A stretch of DNA of 64,000 bases from Cricetomys ansorgei (lineage: Eukaryota; Chordata; Mammalia; Rodentia; Nesomyidae): NCBI GenBank assembly GCA_026225945.1, contig JAMJFZ010000863.1, positions 62,001-126,000 on the forward strand, read 5' to 3'. The number at the start of each line of letters is the position of its first letter. Positions within the stretch are counted from its first letter, which is position 1. A model generated the notes under the pieces. It searched no databases, was not told the origin of the DNA, and saw nothing but the letters and a program-made list of their open reading frames with translations. Shown in pieces: positions 1 through 11,819 of this stretch. The translations under genes and the position numbers were made by a program.

Positions 1-115
1 CTTAGGAGGCAAGTGAAGCTCTGTGAGTTCAAGGCCAGCATGGTCTACATACTGAGATTCAAGTCAACCAGGGATATACAGTGAGATCATATCTCAATAA
101 ATGTATAAATGAATA
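1..115 (+). mobile_element. B1 SINE, 5'-truncated
   Basis: Starts inside a B1 body: the gaggc box, then ctgtgagttcaaggccagc and tggtctacat, then an A-rich end. The head lies outside the window. These are 7SL-derived SINE landmarks. Diverged copy. Confidence 0.75.
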
Positions 116-534
116 AATATTGAGGGAGAAATAACAGATTGCTCCACAAGCTGCTTTACCTCAAAAATAAAATATCACATATGGGGACAGACACAGAGGT
201 CTGGGTGCCCACCTTGGGTTGACTCTTCGGTTGTTTTTACAAACTCCATGATGAGCATGTACACTGAGAGATATTCAGGAGCTGGCCTCTCCTCCTCAGA
301 CCCCCAACCAAATGCTCGCCCCTCACAGGAAATGTCACCCACACTTGGCATGAGGCTACAGAGTGAAGGTAACCTAGGCTGCGGTTCTGGAACTGAACCA
401 CCAAGTAATGGGTCCAAGGCTCTAGGCTCTGGCCAAATCACCTAATCTCTGTCTTACTTTTCCCATGGAAAGGAGCATAATTTTATTCTAACAAGGTCAG
501 AGTGAGAATTAAATCAATGTTAAGTGATGTTTTT

Positions 535-702
535 AACATATGTATATGTGTGTATGCCCTGAGAGTGTGGGTGCCTGCAGAAGAGAGTATCAGGTTCCTT
601 AGGGCTGAGTCAGGGCTGTAGCCGCCAGTACGGGAGACCAAGCTTAGGTCCTCCAGAAGATCAGCAAGCTCTCTTAACCAGTAAGCCTCCTCTCCAGCCC
701 TT
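535..702 (-). mobile_element. B2/B3-type SINE
   Basis: Read on the plus strand it ends with ctcttaaccagtaagcctcctctccagccc, the reverse complement of the tRNA-derived B2/B3 head. It is diverged, so the subfamily cannot be set. Confidence 0.6.
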
Positions 703-1218
703 CAACCAATTATTATCATATAGGAAGTACTTCATAAACATTATCATCATTCCCTATTATTATTACTACTACAATGTATGACTTATTGCTAGTATTTCCT
801 CCTATTACTATTTTTTATATCTAATCAAATCATTTTTTCAAAAATGCAAATAATTTCCCACCTTTAAAATAATCTAAAACCTATCCTGCCCAAGAGATTT
901 GTTATCATTATGATAGATGATAATATAAAAAGCATTTTGTAAAATGTAGTGATTTTCTACCTTGGGTTTTTACATTTCTGCATGCCTATTTTTCCTAGTC
1001 TATTTGGAGTCTTCAAGAAGGAAACTCCATGGTCTCCTTGTGTTTGTATCTCACATGACAACCAGAGAGCACACAAACAGGGAGAAAATGGGTAAGACCC
1101 TGGGTTTAATCTCTAGCACCAATGAAACAAGCAAACAAAACAAACAAACAAACAGAAGGAAAAACAACGAGTAAACATTAAATTAACAAATTAATGAATA
1201 AACAGAAAGTCTGTATCC

Positions 1219-1490
1219 TATTTTCATTTGTGTGTGTGGTATGTGTGCATCGGGGTGTGTTTGCATGTATGCGGGCACAAATGCTCCCACAAATGAACAC
1301 ACTGAGCAGTGTGCATGCAGTGTGCATGCAGTACGGCGAGGTCGATGTTGGGTGTCGTCAGTCTTCCTCCTTGATCACTGATGCAGGGTTTCTCAGACAA
1401 ACTCACAGCTCACAAACACAGCTGGTCTCAGTAGCCAGTTCGTTCTGGGGATCCCCCGTCTCTGCCTTCGGAGGCTGGGATTGTAGGTAA
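1219..1490 (-). repeat. TG-rich stretch joined to a B1/B4-like remnant
   Basis: A degenerate TG/CA-rich stretch with a repeated GTGCATGCA motif (1309-1330) leads into a segment ending with tctgccttcggaggctgggattgtag, which resembles the reversed head of a B1/B4 SINE. The open frames here (98 aa plus, 60 aa minus) have no coding support. Confidence 0.35.
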
Positions 1491-1609
1491 AGAAATTTAT
1501 GTTGGTGGAGGCTTGGGTTGAGGCTTCGGACTATTAATGTAATGGCATGACCTGATTTCCCCTCTTCTTCTTCTGGGTGCCTGGCCAGTGCCTGGGAAAA
1601 GAACAGGGA

Positions 1610-2165
1610 GGATGATAAAGAACATTAGATAGGGCACATGGCGCACTTCACCCCCGGTGTCCCTGGCCAGGATCTGGGTGTGAACATGACTGCCAAGTGT
1701 CCCCTTGAATGCATGCCAGAAATCTGGGCAAATTGCCCCCTTTGTCTAGAAAACCTTGAAAAGACACACTCCCAAAGCCCGAACTGCTGCTGCCTCAAAC
1801 CTGGGAGAGGCATGCAGTCCAGCGGAATAACTGCCTAGACCCGTGATGAGTTGTGATGTTTCTCTTTCCCAACATGCCAGGGTTGAAATCCGCTTGCCTA
1901 GACCCGTGATGAGTTGGTGATGCTTCTCTTTCCCAACGTGCTGGTGTTGAACTCAGCTTGCCTAGCGGTAATTTCCCAGGTAGAGTCCTTCTAAAAGGAG
2001 GATTCCCTCTTTCCTTCTCTCACTCTTGCTCTTTGTACTGTATCACTTCTCACTAATAAATCTATTCTAAATATATCTGTGGCTCGTGGACGTTCTTTCA
2101 GAGGATCGAATCAGACAAAGTGCTGGTCTGTGCACAGCAAACGGCATAATTTATTTGTCGTTACA
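1610..2165 (+). mobile_element. Probable solo LTR of an endogenous retrovirus
   Basis: The right half has a pyrimidine-rich stretch, then ctctttgtactgtatcac, an AATAAA polyadenylation signal at 2055, and a U5-like tail (ggctcgtggacgttctttca). This is the usual R/U5 layout of rodent LTRs. No gag, pol or env sequence lies beside it. The ends are approximate and the family is unassigned. Confidence 0.5.
1833..1959 (+). repeat. 63-64 bp tandem duplication inside the LTR
   Basis: Two direct copies (1833-1895 and 1896-1959) both begin GCCTAGACCCGTGATGAGTT and contain TCTCTTTCCCAAC. A third GCCTAG start follows at 1960. Duplicated U3 blocks are common in LTR promoters; activity here is not shown. 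Confidence 0.8.
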
Positions 2166-2194
2166 GGGATGACAAGTGAGCTGCCGTGCTCACT

Positions 2195-2252
2195 GGATTT
2201 TGTCGGGTTCTCAGGCAAGTATTTTGACCACTGAGCCATCTCCCTAGTCCAG
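2195..2252 (-). mobile_element. B2/RSINE fragment
   Basis: The string tttgaccactgagccatctccctagtcc is the reversed head of a B2-type SINE. Only the tRNA-like part is present. Confidence 0.55.
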
Positions 2253-4137
2253 TGATTTCTTTTAAATTTTTAAAATATTCATATGGGGTCCACTGGTAAA
2301 TTATAAAACAAATTTAGCAGTTCGTGGCCATTATTTTCACCAAAAGGAAGTAAGTTGAAAAACAGCACAGATTTTGGAATATGGAAAATGTTTATTAAAA
2401 TACTGCTTAATGTGGGGTGTATGTGCATGTGCGCACATGCGTGTGCGTATGCACGTGTGTGATTATACTCAGTAGTGATATGAATGTATGTCTCACTGTG
2501 GGATTTGATGGTAAATGTCTGCCTGTCTCTCTGTTGAGCACAACCTCTACTACTGAGAAGTCCCACTGTTGCTAACTGTGAAGCCTGGGTCTGCCTACAC
2601 TGTGGTACCTAGGTTTGCCTGAGCAACTGGAGAACAAAGAGTTCTTACGAATTAGATGGTAAATGAGGGAAAAGTTTCTAGTGTGATCTTGCTGTTGTAA
2701 ATTCATGCATCTGAAACACATTCCTTTCATTTCCTGCTGTAACCAATATAAATCAATGAACAGCATTAAAGCTTCTTTGGCCAACACACCTCAGAGTCTT
2801 ACTCAGGTTATCTCTTTACTGGATACAACCTAGGAATACATACAGCTAATGCACTGAGCAGAGCAGTTCCTTGTTACATACCTGATTTGTCTGGACTTTT
2901 AAAAAGAAAAGCTTTTAGTTTGCATGATTTTCCAGAAGGTTCCCATGCTCCAGTCTAAGTGCCACATCTCACTACTTCCAGCCTGTGGTCCTAGTTCCCG
3001 CCAGCCCTCACAGGCATTTGGACCTGAGACCTGTGGTATCAAAGTCTTACCTGAAGGACCAAGACCAATGCCCAAATCAATATCTTTGAGCCACAGCCCA
3101 GAAGAAAGAGGACAGGCTGGGAATCATTTCTCACTCCGTTCCTCAACAGCAGGGTGTACCTGACTCATTTTCCTCCTGGCAGTAAAACTGAAAGTACAGA
3201 TTTTCAGGATTCTCTCTGGGCTCAAACTTCCTATCTCTTCAACCCTTGACTGTCATTCCCACTTCCCCCAAAACAATGTCCAGAGGGGAAAACTGTAATC
3301 ATTCAAGTGCTCTCATTTGCTATGCCCAGCTGATCAAGGTTTGAGCAAAGAATCACATGTGTAGTAACTAAGAGAAGCTGTCAACAGTTACATACCAAAA
3401 ACACACAAGAAGAAGCAGGAATGTGCTGGAAAGTGATGGGAATGCCACAGTTTCTAATGCGAGAAAATTTCTACTTCATGTTTTTGGTTCCTGACTAAGT
3501 GCTAGGTCTCCTGGAAGACAAGATCGATTTTCCAGGTAGAGCATGTTTTCCAAGATAACTCACCCTGAAGCCGGTGCTTCCTTGAAGAAGAGCTGGTAGT
3601 GATAAAGACAACTCTTTATTTCAATTTTCCAGGTTTCCTTCCTTGCTTAACTCTCAACATCTTGACAGCTTGAAAATGCCATCTCACTTTTAAACAAACT
3701 TGGAGCGCCTGTGTCACTCACCCAAGCTCACGCAGCTATCAGGACTCAAACGTCAAATTTCCTGGTCACACTTGGCCACTACACAAGGCTACAATGGCAA
3801 CTCCACTATGAGAGTGAACTTGCTGCCAGTGGGGTCACCGCCCTTATCTGGCCTTACTTTCTCGGGGTGACCAGTGAAAAGGGATTTCCCTGGCTTTACT
3901 GCCCATGTGGCAGCTTCTGCTCAATGAGGCCTGAAAGTTTCTGAATGATACACCGTCCCCGTGTACTTTATAAACTACTGGTTCAAAGAGCACTTTGGGT
4001 CACACAAAACTGAAGCTCAGTTACCCTTGGGTTCAACTCCAAATCACTAAAAGAAGTATGCTTTTATTTTTATCAAAAGCAAGCTCCTAGGATTTCCTTG
4101 TACTATCTTTTCAATTGTACACCTAAAACTATTTAAA
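2253..4137. other. Unassigned sequence, no gene seen
   Basis: No recognisable exon or young repeat. It holds an alternating purine-pyrimidine stretch (about 2410-2462) and a weak MIR-like piece (about 3700-3790, with ctcacccaagctcacgcagct). The open frames are short and lack splice-site or codon support. Confidence 0.5.
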
Positions 4138-4182
4138 ATATTGTTGTGGTTGTTGTTGCTGTTGTTGTAATTTTGTTGTTTT
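4138..4182. repeat. (TTG)n microsatellite, imperfect
   Basis: TTG units with single-base interruptions. Confidence 0.8.
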
Positions 4183-4204
4183 AACTAAGTAATTAACCAA
4201 CTAA

Positions 4205-4460
4205 ATCCTAAACTGGGTGTGGCAGCAGACATTCAGAATGCCAGCACTCAAGAAGGTAGGACAGGATAGAAGGCTCAAGGCAAGGCTCAGCTACATAATG
4301 AGGCTTTGTCCAGGTAAACAATTTTTTTTCAACATAAAACAGGCTTGGTAGTGTGTGCCTGTAGCCCGAGCACATGGGAATCAGAGTCAGGAAGATGCCA
4401 ACAGGTTTGAATCCACAAAGATAAAAGAAATGAAAACAAGCTCTTAATTTCAAAAGAAGT
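4205..4460 (+). mobile_element. Two diverged B1-like fragments
   Basis: The segments 4207-4312 (tgccagcactcaagaagg, cagctacataatgaggc) and 4340-4460 (ggtagtgtgtgcctgtagccc, aatcagagtcaggaagatgc) follow the B1 order of head and gaggcag box, but are strongly mutated. Confidence 0.45.
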
Positions 4461-4609
4461 TTGGTCTCTATTATATTTGACATGTCAGGTTACCAATCGG
4501 AGCACACTCAGATTAAAGGGTGACTGTGACTCACGGACAACTCTTGTTCTCTACAGTGGAGGAAATGCCATTCTTTCCCTCCTGGGATAAAACAAAATTC
4601 GAGGCGCGA

Positions 4610-4757
4610 AAGCAGGCTGGTGATTGCCACCAAGCCCAACAACCTGAGTTCCATTCCTAGAACCCACATGGTAGAAAGAGAGAACAGATTCCTATTTGAG
4701 TTGTTCTCTGACCTCATACACACACCTGCTTCCCCCATACAAAAAAATAAATCTAAT
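4610..4757 (+). mobile_element. RSINE1-like (B2/B4 class) SINE
   Basis: tRNA-derived body with gccaccaagcccaacaacc, then cctgagttccattcc, acccacatggtagaaagaga, ttgttctctgacctcatac and an AATAAAT tail. The order matches the common rodent SINE of this type. Confidence 0.7.
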
Positions 4758-7549
4758 TTAAAATTTTTTTTAAAGATTCATGGAAGCACATAAGGAACAA
4801 GAAACCTTTCAAATGTTGAATTTTTTCAAATCAAGGAATCTAAGAATTAAGTCACAGCATTCAGAAAGAAAAATACACTGCAAGTATGCAAATATGATCT
4901 ATCAATTTTAAGATGCTCAGAATATCATAAATGTTTACATGTTTAAATGTTTACAAAAATGCTTTAGAATTTTAATAGTTATACTATTAAATATATTAAT
5001 AATTAATTAATTAATTAATCATACTATTCTTAACTACGTATTAGCCTGACACTATATTTGCCAATGTCTCATGCAAGTATTTTAAACAACTCTGGCAGTT
5101 ACATAAAGACAATCTGCATAACCCTTTACCAGGCCCCGCCCAGTGCCTGCTACATATTAGGTGCAGCAGAAAGCGCCTTCTAAATGAATGAGAATTCAAA
5201 ACATTATTTGGGGACTGTCTTTAGCTGGCAGAACAATCCTGTATTTTCTTAATGAGCTCACCTACTTAAGATATAGTTACTAATGTCTCCTTCTAGTATT
5301 TTCCTTTTTGTTTATTTACTTTGACAGGACCTTGCTTTATAACCCTGGCTAGCCTAGACATTTGGCATGTCTTTGACTTTTCAAGAAAATGTTCATGGCA
5401 TAGCATTAGGCCTATGTTGCCGTTTCAGTGTGGAGATCAAGAACCACATGGTAAAACCATGGCCTAAGGAAAGTGTTGAATGCAAAATGTATGGAAACAA
5501 ATAAAGAGCTAGAGATAGTGGAAATGATGCCATTAGAAAGCAGGCAGTGATCCTGCAAGAGAATGGTGAGCCCGGCCTGCCAGCGCAGGTTAGAGGTTGT
5601 GTTCACCCGTCTCCAGCAGATATTAGAATGTGAAAAGGACCAGAAGAAGCTGAGACATAGACAGAAGCACATTCCATTCTGGATTCAGTGAAGTCAGCAG
5701 CCTGAAAGGGTATTTTCTACAACCCTGGGTCCACTCTACAATGCATCGATTCTGCCCACCGCTATGTGTTCAGTTAATTGAGAATGTGGTTCTTTTTATG
5801 CAGTTGCATGTGCTTCTCTTTGGATACTTATTATGTGAAATAAGTGGCTGTGTCTAATTAAGGAGAAGAGTAACTGTTGGAAACACTGGATGGTTTCATG
5901 TCCTCTTTCAGGCAAAGAAGCCTCCGCTATACAAATGGACAGATGTCGACAGACAGACTACCTCAGGCGAGCCCTGTGCTCAGCTGCTCTCCATCAGGGA
6001 GAAGTAACACATTAACATTTTTTTAGGACAAAGATTTCACTGAAATCAGGTGCAAGCCCACATGGGACTAAATCTTGGATGTTCCTTATTAGCCTTGCCA
6101 CTTTATGTATGCTTTTTATATATTTTATATTCAGATTTTAAGAGACCCCTAAAAATCTGAAGATTCCACCCCCAGACTCCATTGTATCTAGCAAGGTGCT
6201 GAGCCCCACAGCACATGGAGCATCAGGCAGAGAGTATGGTGCTGACTCAGAGGGTCTGATTTTTGTAGCTGGTTCTGTGTCTCCAGAGCACCAAAGTACT
6301 GCTGCCTACTGGCCACGTGTGGTTGGGAGGATCTGGCCTTTCTGGACACTAACCTGAATTTTTGGGCTGCTTACATTTTTGCTTGTCCAATTTTTGAAAG
6401 GTCTTATAACAAGAAATTTCATTGCAAGAGACCAGAGCTCTAAATTGAACTGTTTGCTCTAAACAGTGATTATGGGTGTTCACTTCTATTCCTCTCCATA
6501 TTCAGTGCTAACAGCACCCACTCAGCTAGAGTCTAACCACTCGGTATAAAAAGCATACTTTTCATTTACCTTTCATGGTTTGAGTCTGCCCCATATAGCT
6601 CTCTACAATCTGATAGACATGAACCCAGGACTAAGTTGTAGCTACTGTAATACAGGAAAAAATATTATGAGCGGTTTCTAGTAGGGCTCCTTAATAAGAA
6701 ATGTGGGTGTAACACCTTCCTTCCAATCCTTTGCTCTTTCCTCTAATTGGACATTAGAGCTTCCACAAGCATCTCAAAGCAAGAGGTGGGCTTCCAGATA
6801 AAAGGCTTCGACACCAAAGCAAAAGACAGAAGGACCCGAAGCCTCAGAAGTCCATGGTAGCCATCCAATAATTATCTCTAGATCAGTTAAGGAAGAGAAA
6901 GAAAGAAAACACCCTGTGGTGAGCCACTCTCCTTTGCCTTCTCCTGCTACATGGAGCTATTCCAGTTCCCAATGGGATATAACATGCCACCTAACTTCTG
7001 GACTTTAATTCTTCACTTACCATAAAGTCACTGGGAATATCACATCCACATGGCCACAGACAAGTTTTATAATTTCTTAAGACCTCATTACGTCTAAGTA
7101 ATGAAGCAGCTATTAAAATTGTATGGCATCAAGGACATAAATAGCCTAGCTTGGTGCCTAGATGTGATGTTATCTGCTGCCCTTCAACTGAGATATAGCT
7201 GCGTCTGCTGTACCCACCCCCAAGGCCAGTGATTCACCATGCTACCCAAAGATGCCTTTGGGACAGATCCAGCACAGGATCTGCAAACCTGGTTCATGTC
7301 TTCTGTGATTTCCTTAGTCAATGCCCCTGCCTTTGTGTGGAATTCTCTTTGTTGACCTGTCTATTTAATTTCAATGTAGTCTAGAACACTTTTCCAAGTT
7401 GATAACATTACTTAAAACAGTTTGTTGCTATTTACAACACAATAGTACTAAGACTGGTTTATATCACCAAGTGAGAGTCCGATTCTTTCTCCATTTTACA
7501 GAAGAAAAGAAAATGAGAAATTTAGGTAATGAGGGGAAAGTATTTCCAT
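4758..7549. other. Unassigned, mostly AT-rich, no gene seen
   Basis: Includes an AT-rich run with (TTAA)n near 4990-5020, a possible B1 scrap near 5320-5365, and 5700-7400 where I recognise no repeat and no exon. Being relatively repeat-poor, this last stretch is a fair place to look for conserved noncoding sequence. Confidence 0.5.
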
Positions 7550-7700
7550 TTTATTATCATTTTTTAACTCTTTATTATGGAAGTTATGAAGCACACACAA
7601 AAGTAGATAAAATTACGCAGTGGGTTCCTCTGTACCCCACAACCCACATCAACAATACCAAGCCACAAGCAATCTTCTTTCGTATGAGCAGCCCTAACTT
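7550..7700 (+). mobile_element. Old L1 (L1M-type) 3' fragment
   Basis: Phrases such as tttattatggaagttatgaa, cacacaaaagtagataaaat and ctgtaccccacaacccac resemble the 3' UTR of old mammalian L1 elements. The 125-aa frame over it is not a gene. Confidence 0.4.
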
Positions 7701-8283
7701 TATTCACTCACTCATTCATGTACTTAGCTTTTTACTTCCAAGACTGGGGGTCAATCCAGAGCCTCATGCATATTAGGTAACTAAGCTGTACCCCCAGGCC
7801 CCTGAATGTTTTTAAGCACATTTCAGGATTCAGACTATTTATCATTAAATATTTCAATATGCAATACTTTAAATGTTTTGTCGGGGGTGAGGAGCTATCA
7901 GATTTTCTCCATGCCAAAAGCAGAGCAAGATGTATCCCCCTGCTTGTTGGGAAGCTACTCACCCGTTCCTTGTCAGGAACAGGTGACAGAGAAACCTGTT
8001 ACCTTCCTGTCTGCTAACTCCTAGTGGAAAAGACACAGCATCCATTCAGGTCCCTGTCCCTGCCCACCCCATCCACACCACAGCACCTTTCTGGCTTATA
8101 GTCTTGGGCCTGGCAACCCAGGAGATCTGGAAGCTATTGTGGGATGGAGGTTTGTTACAGCCAAAGAAACTTACAGAATATTAAAGCAGAAAGGAACTGT
8201 AGCGGACAGGAGATCCCCTCAAATTTAGAGAAAAGTGAACAAATTGATTCACATCGAAAATGCAAATCCAATTACAGGACTGT

Positions 8284-8532
8284 GCTGGCTGGTTTTGGTG
8301 TCAACTTGACACAAGCTAGGGTCCTCTGAAAGGAAGGAATCTTAATTGAGAAAATGCCTCCATGTGACTGGCCTGTGGGCAAGCCTGCAGGGTATTTACT
8401 TGATTGATAATTGATGTGGGAGGGCTAGGTGCACCATGGGTGCTACTCCTGGCAGGTGGTCCTGGACAGAATAAGAAAACGAACTGAGCAAACTTGGGGG
8501 TGGGGTGGGCAGGAGGATGACAAGTCAGTAAG
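8284..8532 (+). mobile_element. MaLR LTR (rodent MT/ORR1-type)
   Basis: Typical start ggctggttttggtgtcaact, then tgacacaagctagggtcctc, gagaaaatgcctccatgtga and a late aactgagcaaac. The same family recurs at 10545-10930. Confidence 0.7.
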
Positions 8533-8539
8533 CATAGAT

Positions 8540-8705
8540 TTGGATGTGTAGTCCCTCCCCATAGGCTCAGAGATTTGAATGCTTAGTCCCCAGTAGGTGA
8601 ATTGTTTAGAAGGATTAGGAGGTGTGGCCTTGTTGAAGGAGGTGAGTCGAATGGGATTGGGCTTTGAGGTTAAAAAGCCTGCACCAAACCCAAATCAATA
8701 AAAGT
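8540..8705 (+). mobile_element. Second MaLR LTR fragment (MT-like), 5' part
   Basis: Contains cataggctcagagatttgaa, tgcttagtccccagtaggtg and aggattaggaggtgtggcct, matching the family at 63620-64000. Truncated about half way. Confidence 0.65.
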
Positions 8706-9156
8706 TTAGTTGGCACTAACTCTGTAGTGATCAAAAACATGGTCTTTAAAGAGACTTGAGCATCTAGCCTGAAAGTTTGAAATTGGGAAAAAAAAAAAAA
8801 ACAAACACATTTCTTTGAGCCATAATTTCCTCTTTTCTAGATGAAACTTCACTGCACTCGTTGGCTGTGCATATTAGTTACCACAGTGGTCCTGGCTGTT
8901 TTACATTGCTATAACGAAGTATGTGGGCTGAGGTCCTTTTAAAATGGTTCATGAGGCTCACAATTCTGTCGACTGGAAGGACCAAACAGCATCCATAGTA
9001 CAGCTGGCAGAGGCTCCCTGCTGTGTCATAATGGGAGGGGGAGGGGTTAAAGGAACCAGGACACAGAAGGGGCATCAGCTTGAGGAGGATCCAAGAGAGA
9101 GAAAGTCAAGGCTGGCTCTTGATAAAGCCCAATCTTCACAAGAATGAATCTCCTCT

Positions 9157-9232
9157 CTGTGATGGGAATTAAATCTAGGGTCTTACATGTGCTACATGCT
9201 AAGCATGCACTTGAGAGAGCCAGCACCCCTAG
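9157..9232 (-). mobile_element. ID-type SINE
   Basis: Reads as a reversed ID element: gggaattaaatctagggtct, acatgctaagcatgcacttg. tRNA-derived; A and B boxes recognisable but mutated. Confidence 0.5.
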
Positions 9233-9254
9233 TGGTGGGGGCACTGACCCTGCC

Positions 9255-9520
9255 TCCCTGTTTAATGTCAAGTATTCACTTTCCCAGAAACACTTGTTTC
9301 CTCATGACAGTTAACTAGCCAATCCAGTATTCAAGTCCTGACCAATCAGAGAGATCCCCTGTTTCCTTTAAAAACCCATGTGGCCAGCTTTCTGGGTCAG
9401 CCATCTTGTATGCTGCCTGACCCCTGCATGGAGGAAGCGTTGTGTAATAAAGTGCCTTTGCTTGTTGCATACGTGGCCTCGGTGGTCTCTGTGTGGCAAA
9501 TGTCGGACCTTACAGCACTC
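9255..9520 (+). mobile_element. Solo ERV LTR nested in the MaLR
   Basis: Has a CCAAT motif (gaccaatcagagag, about 9341), a TATA-like TTTAAAAA about 25 bp later (about 9366), then an AATAAA signal (about 9446) followed by gtgcctttgcttgttgcata and a short U5. This is a complete U3-R-U5 order. No internal retroviral sequence is attached. Boundaries approximate. Confidence 0.6.
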
Positions 9521-9544
9521 TGTCTCAAAACTGTATCCCAACCA

Positions 9545-9690
9545 TCTTTTTATTTTATTTTTTTATTTTGAAGTTTACCCAGTTAGCTTTGAACTCATTC
9601 TGTAACCCAGGCCAGGCCTTGAATTTGGGATTCCCTTGCCTAAGCCTCCTGAGTAACTGGGATTACAGATTTATACCAACAGGCCCAGCA
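9545..9690 (-). mobile_element. Diverged B1-like SINE
   Basis: The reversed landmarks gctttgaactcattctgtaa, cccaggccaggccttgaa and gcctcctgagtaactgggat, ending attacag, indicate a 7SL-derived SINE. Confidence 0.55.
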
Positions 9691-9884
9691 TGAGTCCATT
9701 CCCCTGAGCCACTACCACAAAACAACGTTAACCCATTCATGGGCTTGGAGGCCTCATGACCGAATATTCTTACACGAAGCCCATCTCTTAAAAGGTCCAC
9801 TGCTCTCACAGTGCAACCCTGGGGACCAAGTTTTCAGCACATGAACCCTTGGGAGACAAAGCATACCTAAAACAGCAGACATAA

Positions 9885-10544
9885 TACACATTTTCTTTAA
9901 GCAATAAAAACAAGCACTCTTTCCGGAAAATTCTCCACTTCTGTGGCTGGAGTTGGAGCTGCCCCAGTCCTACCCAGAACAATATCTAAAATGAAGCTAG
10001 GTCAACAGGTGTTCTGAGAACCAGAAAAGAAATCAGACTGAATCTTACCCCAGAGCAAAGAAGACACACAGCAGGCCTAGGACCCAAATTACCGACCAGT
10101 GGGGATAGGATATCTAAGAAAAAAAATGTTGCCAAAGAGAAGTAAATTTGAGAGAAGGAGGTTAGACAGCATCCCAGCATTCCAAGGACAGTTTTTAAAT
10201 TCAATTGATTTGCACTGTATCTGTGGCATGGAGCCAAAAGAATTCTACTTACTACAGGACAGGATGCTTACATCATTGTGACCCAGCGCATTCAAGTTTT
10301 TATTTGCTCATATAAATGAATTATTTCTTCCCTATTATACATCGGGAGAAAAAACTAAGATGCTTACATAAAAGCTTACTTTAAAATTTTAGTGAGCGTT
10401 GTTAAGCTTTAGACGAAAATGGAATCCCAACCTATGCAACGACATCTTCTATGCATGTTCAGGCTAGAACTGATATGTATACAATACTTCATGGTCACAA
10501 AGCAGAGCACTGGCCTGAAGAAATAGAATGCCATCCACCAGTGA
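9885..10544. other. Unassigned, no gene seen
   Basis: No recognisable repeat or exon. The open frames (83 aa minus, 60 aa plus) lack splice or composition support. Confidence 0.45.
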
Positions 10545-10930
10545 GCAGTCACTGTGTGCTGGTGAGTCATCTGAGAAGAAGGAATCTTAACTGAGAAAAT
10601 GCCTGTCACGTTGGCCTTTTGGAAAATCTGTGGGGCGTTTTTGGTTTTTTGGTTTTGGGTTAATGCTTGATGTAAGAAAGTCCAGTCCACTGTGAGCAGT
10701 GTCAACCCTAGGTAGATGGTCCTGTGGTGTATAAGAAAGCGGGCTGAGCAAGCTAGGCACAGCAGACCAGTAAGCAGCACCTGCCCACTGGGTCTGCTTC
10801 AGTTCCTGCCTCGAGGCTCCTGCCCTGACTTCCCTCAGTGAAGGAGTGTGACCTGGGAGTATGAGATGCACTAAAACTTTTCCCTCTGTAAGGTATTTTT
10901 GGTCACAGCAACGAAAACCAAACTAGGCAA
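10545..10930 (+). mobile_element. MaLR LTR, near full length
   Basis: Contains gtgctggtgagtcatctgag, aactgagaaaatgcctgtca, ggtcctgtggtgtataagaa, gcgggctgagcaagctaggc, gtaagcagcacctgcccac and ends tttttggtcacagcaacgaa. It overlies both minus frames at 10409-10871, so neither is a gene. Confidence 0.7.
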
Positions 10931-11184
10931 AAACAAACAAACAAACAAACATAACTTTCCACTTTTTTTCTAGTGGCCACAACTAAAAGCTAACGTAAAA
11001 CAAATTAGTTCAGTTTTACAGTACCTTTCATTAGGTCAGTAGATACAAAGTATTGGTGCTTCACTGTGGAGTCAGTAACATTCTCTTCCTGCTACATACT
11101 TGATAGGCTTTGCATTTTACATTTACAGTGTATTTCATTTTGCACTCGCCTCCTAGAGTTATGGCTACTGTGTGATTCAGCACA

Positions 11185-11350
11185 GATATAAAACGTTTCA
11201 ATCTTCCTAACAACCCAAGAAGACAAGCTTTTGTAGTCATAAATGAGAAAACTAAAACTCAAAGAAGTAAAGATCGTTTTCCAACATCAGCTAATCAGTG
11301 CAAAGCCTAGGCTCCAACCTTGGCCTCTAGCCTCTACCTCTGAAGCTCTG
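11185..11350 (+). mobile_element. MIR element, old
   Basis: caacccaagaagacaagctt, aatgagaaaactaaaactca, aatcagtgcaaagcctaggc and tggcctctagcctctacc follow MIR order: core, then the region that resembles 'cctggcctctgactc'. Confidence 0.55.
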
Positions 11351-11639
11351 CACCTCACTGCGTGGTCTGCAGAGTAAGAACCATGCTCAACATGATCCTG
11401 AAATATGGTCACATCAAAGATGCATAGGATAAGGCCCCACCCACACAGTGCATCTCACAAATATGAGGACTCTATTTCCTCTCAGATCACAGACAGCCTT
11501 TAATGAAAATAATCTCCATATCCATACTTCTCTGTGTATGGGGATTCACGAATGGAATTAATTACTGTCGATAACATATGGCTTCCTTCCACGCACATTC
11601 TCTAGCCCGCGGGGTACCCGCTGTGTTCACAAAAAACAA

Positions 11640-11742
11640 ATGTATGTGTGCATGCATATATATGAAATGCATGTGCACACCAACACGCGTGCGCGCGCAC
11701 ACATACACACACACACACACATACACACACACACACACAAAT
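11640..11742. repeat. CA/GCGC alternating purine-pyrimidine tract
   Basis: Contains a run of alternating CG/CA (gtgcgcgcgcacacatac) followed by (CA)n with two T interruptions. Potential Z-DNA former. Confidence 0.85.
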
Positions 11743-11819
11743 ACTTCCATAGCTCTTACTATTTCCAAAATGGCTAGAACAATAAATACACGTTTTGTTA
11801 AAGTATTTGGCCTTTAGTT

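Larger units (their letters stand above)
8885..9880 (-). mobile_element. MaLR (MLT1/MST-like) LTR, split by later insertions
   Basis: The left part (8885-9065: gttttacattgctataacga, ggttcatgaggctcacaatt) and right part (about 9690-9880: aacccattcatgggcttgga, cctcatgaccgaatattctt) read as the two ends of one minus-strand MaLR. Between them lie an ID-type SINE, a younger LTR and a B1. Confidence 0.5.
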
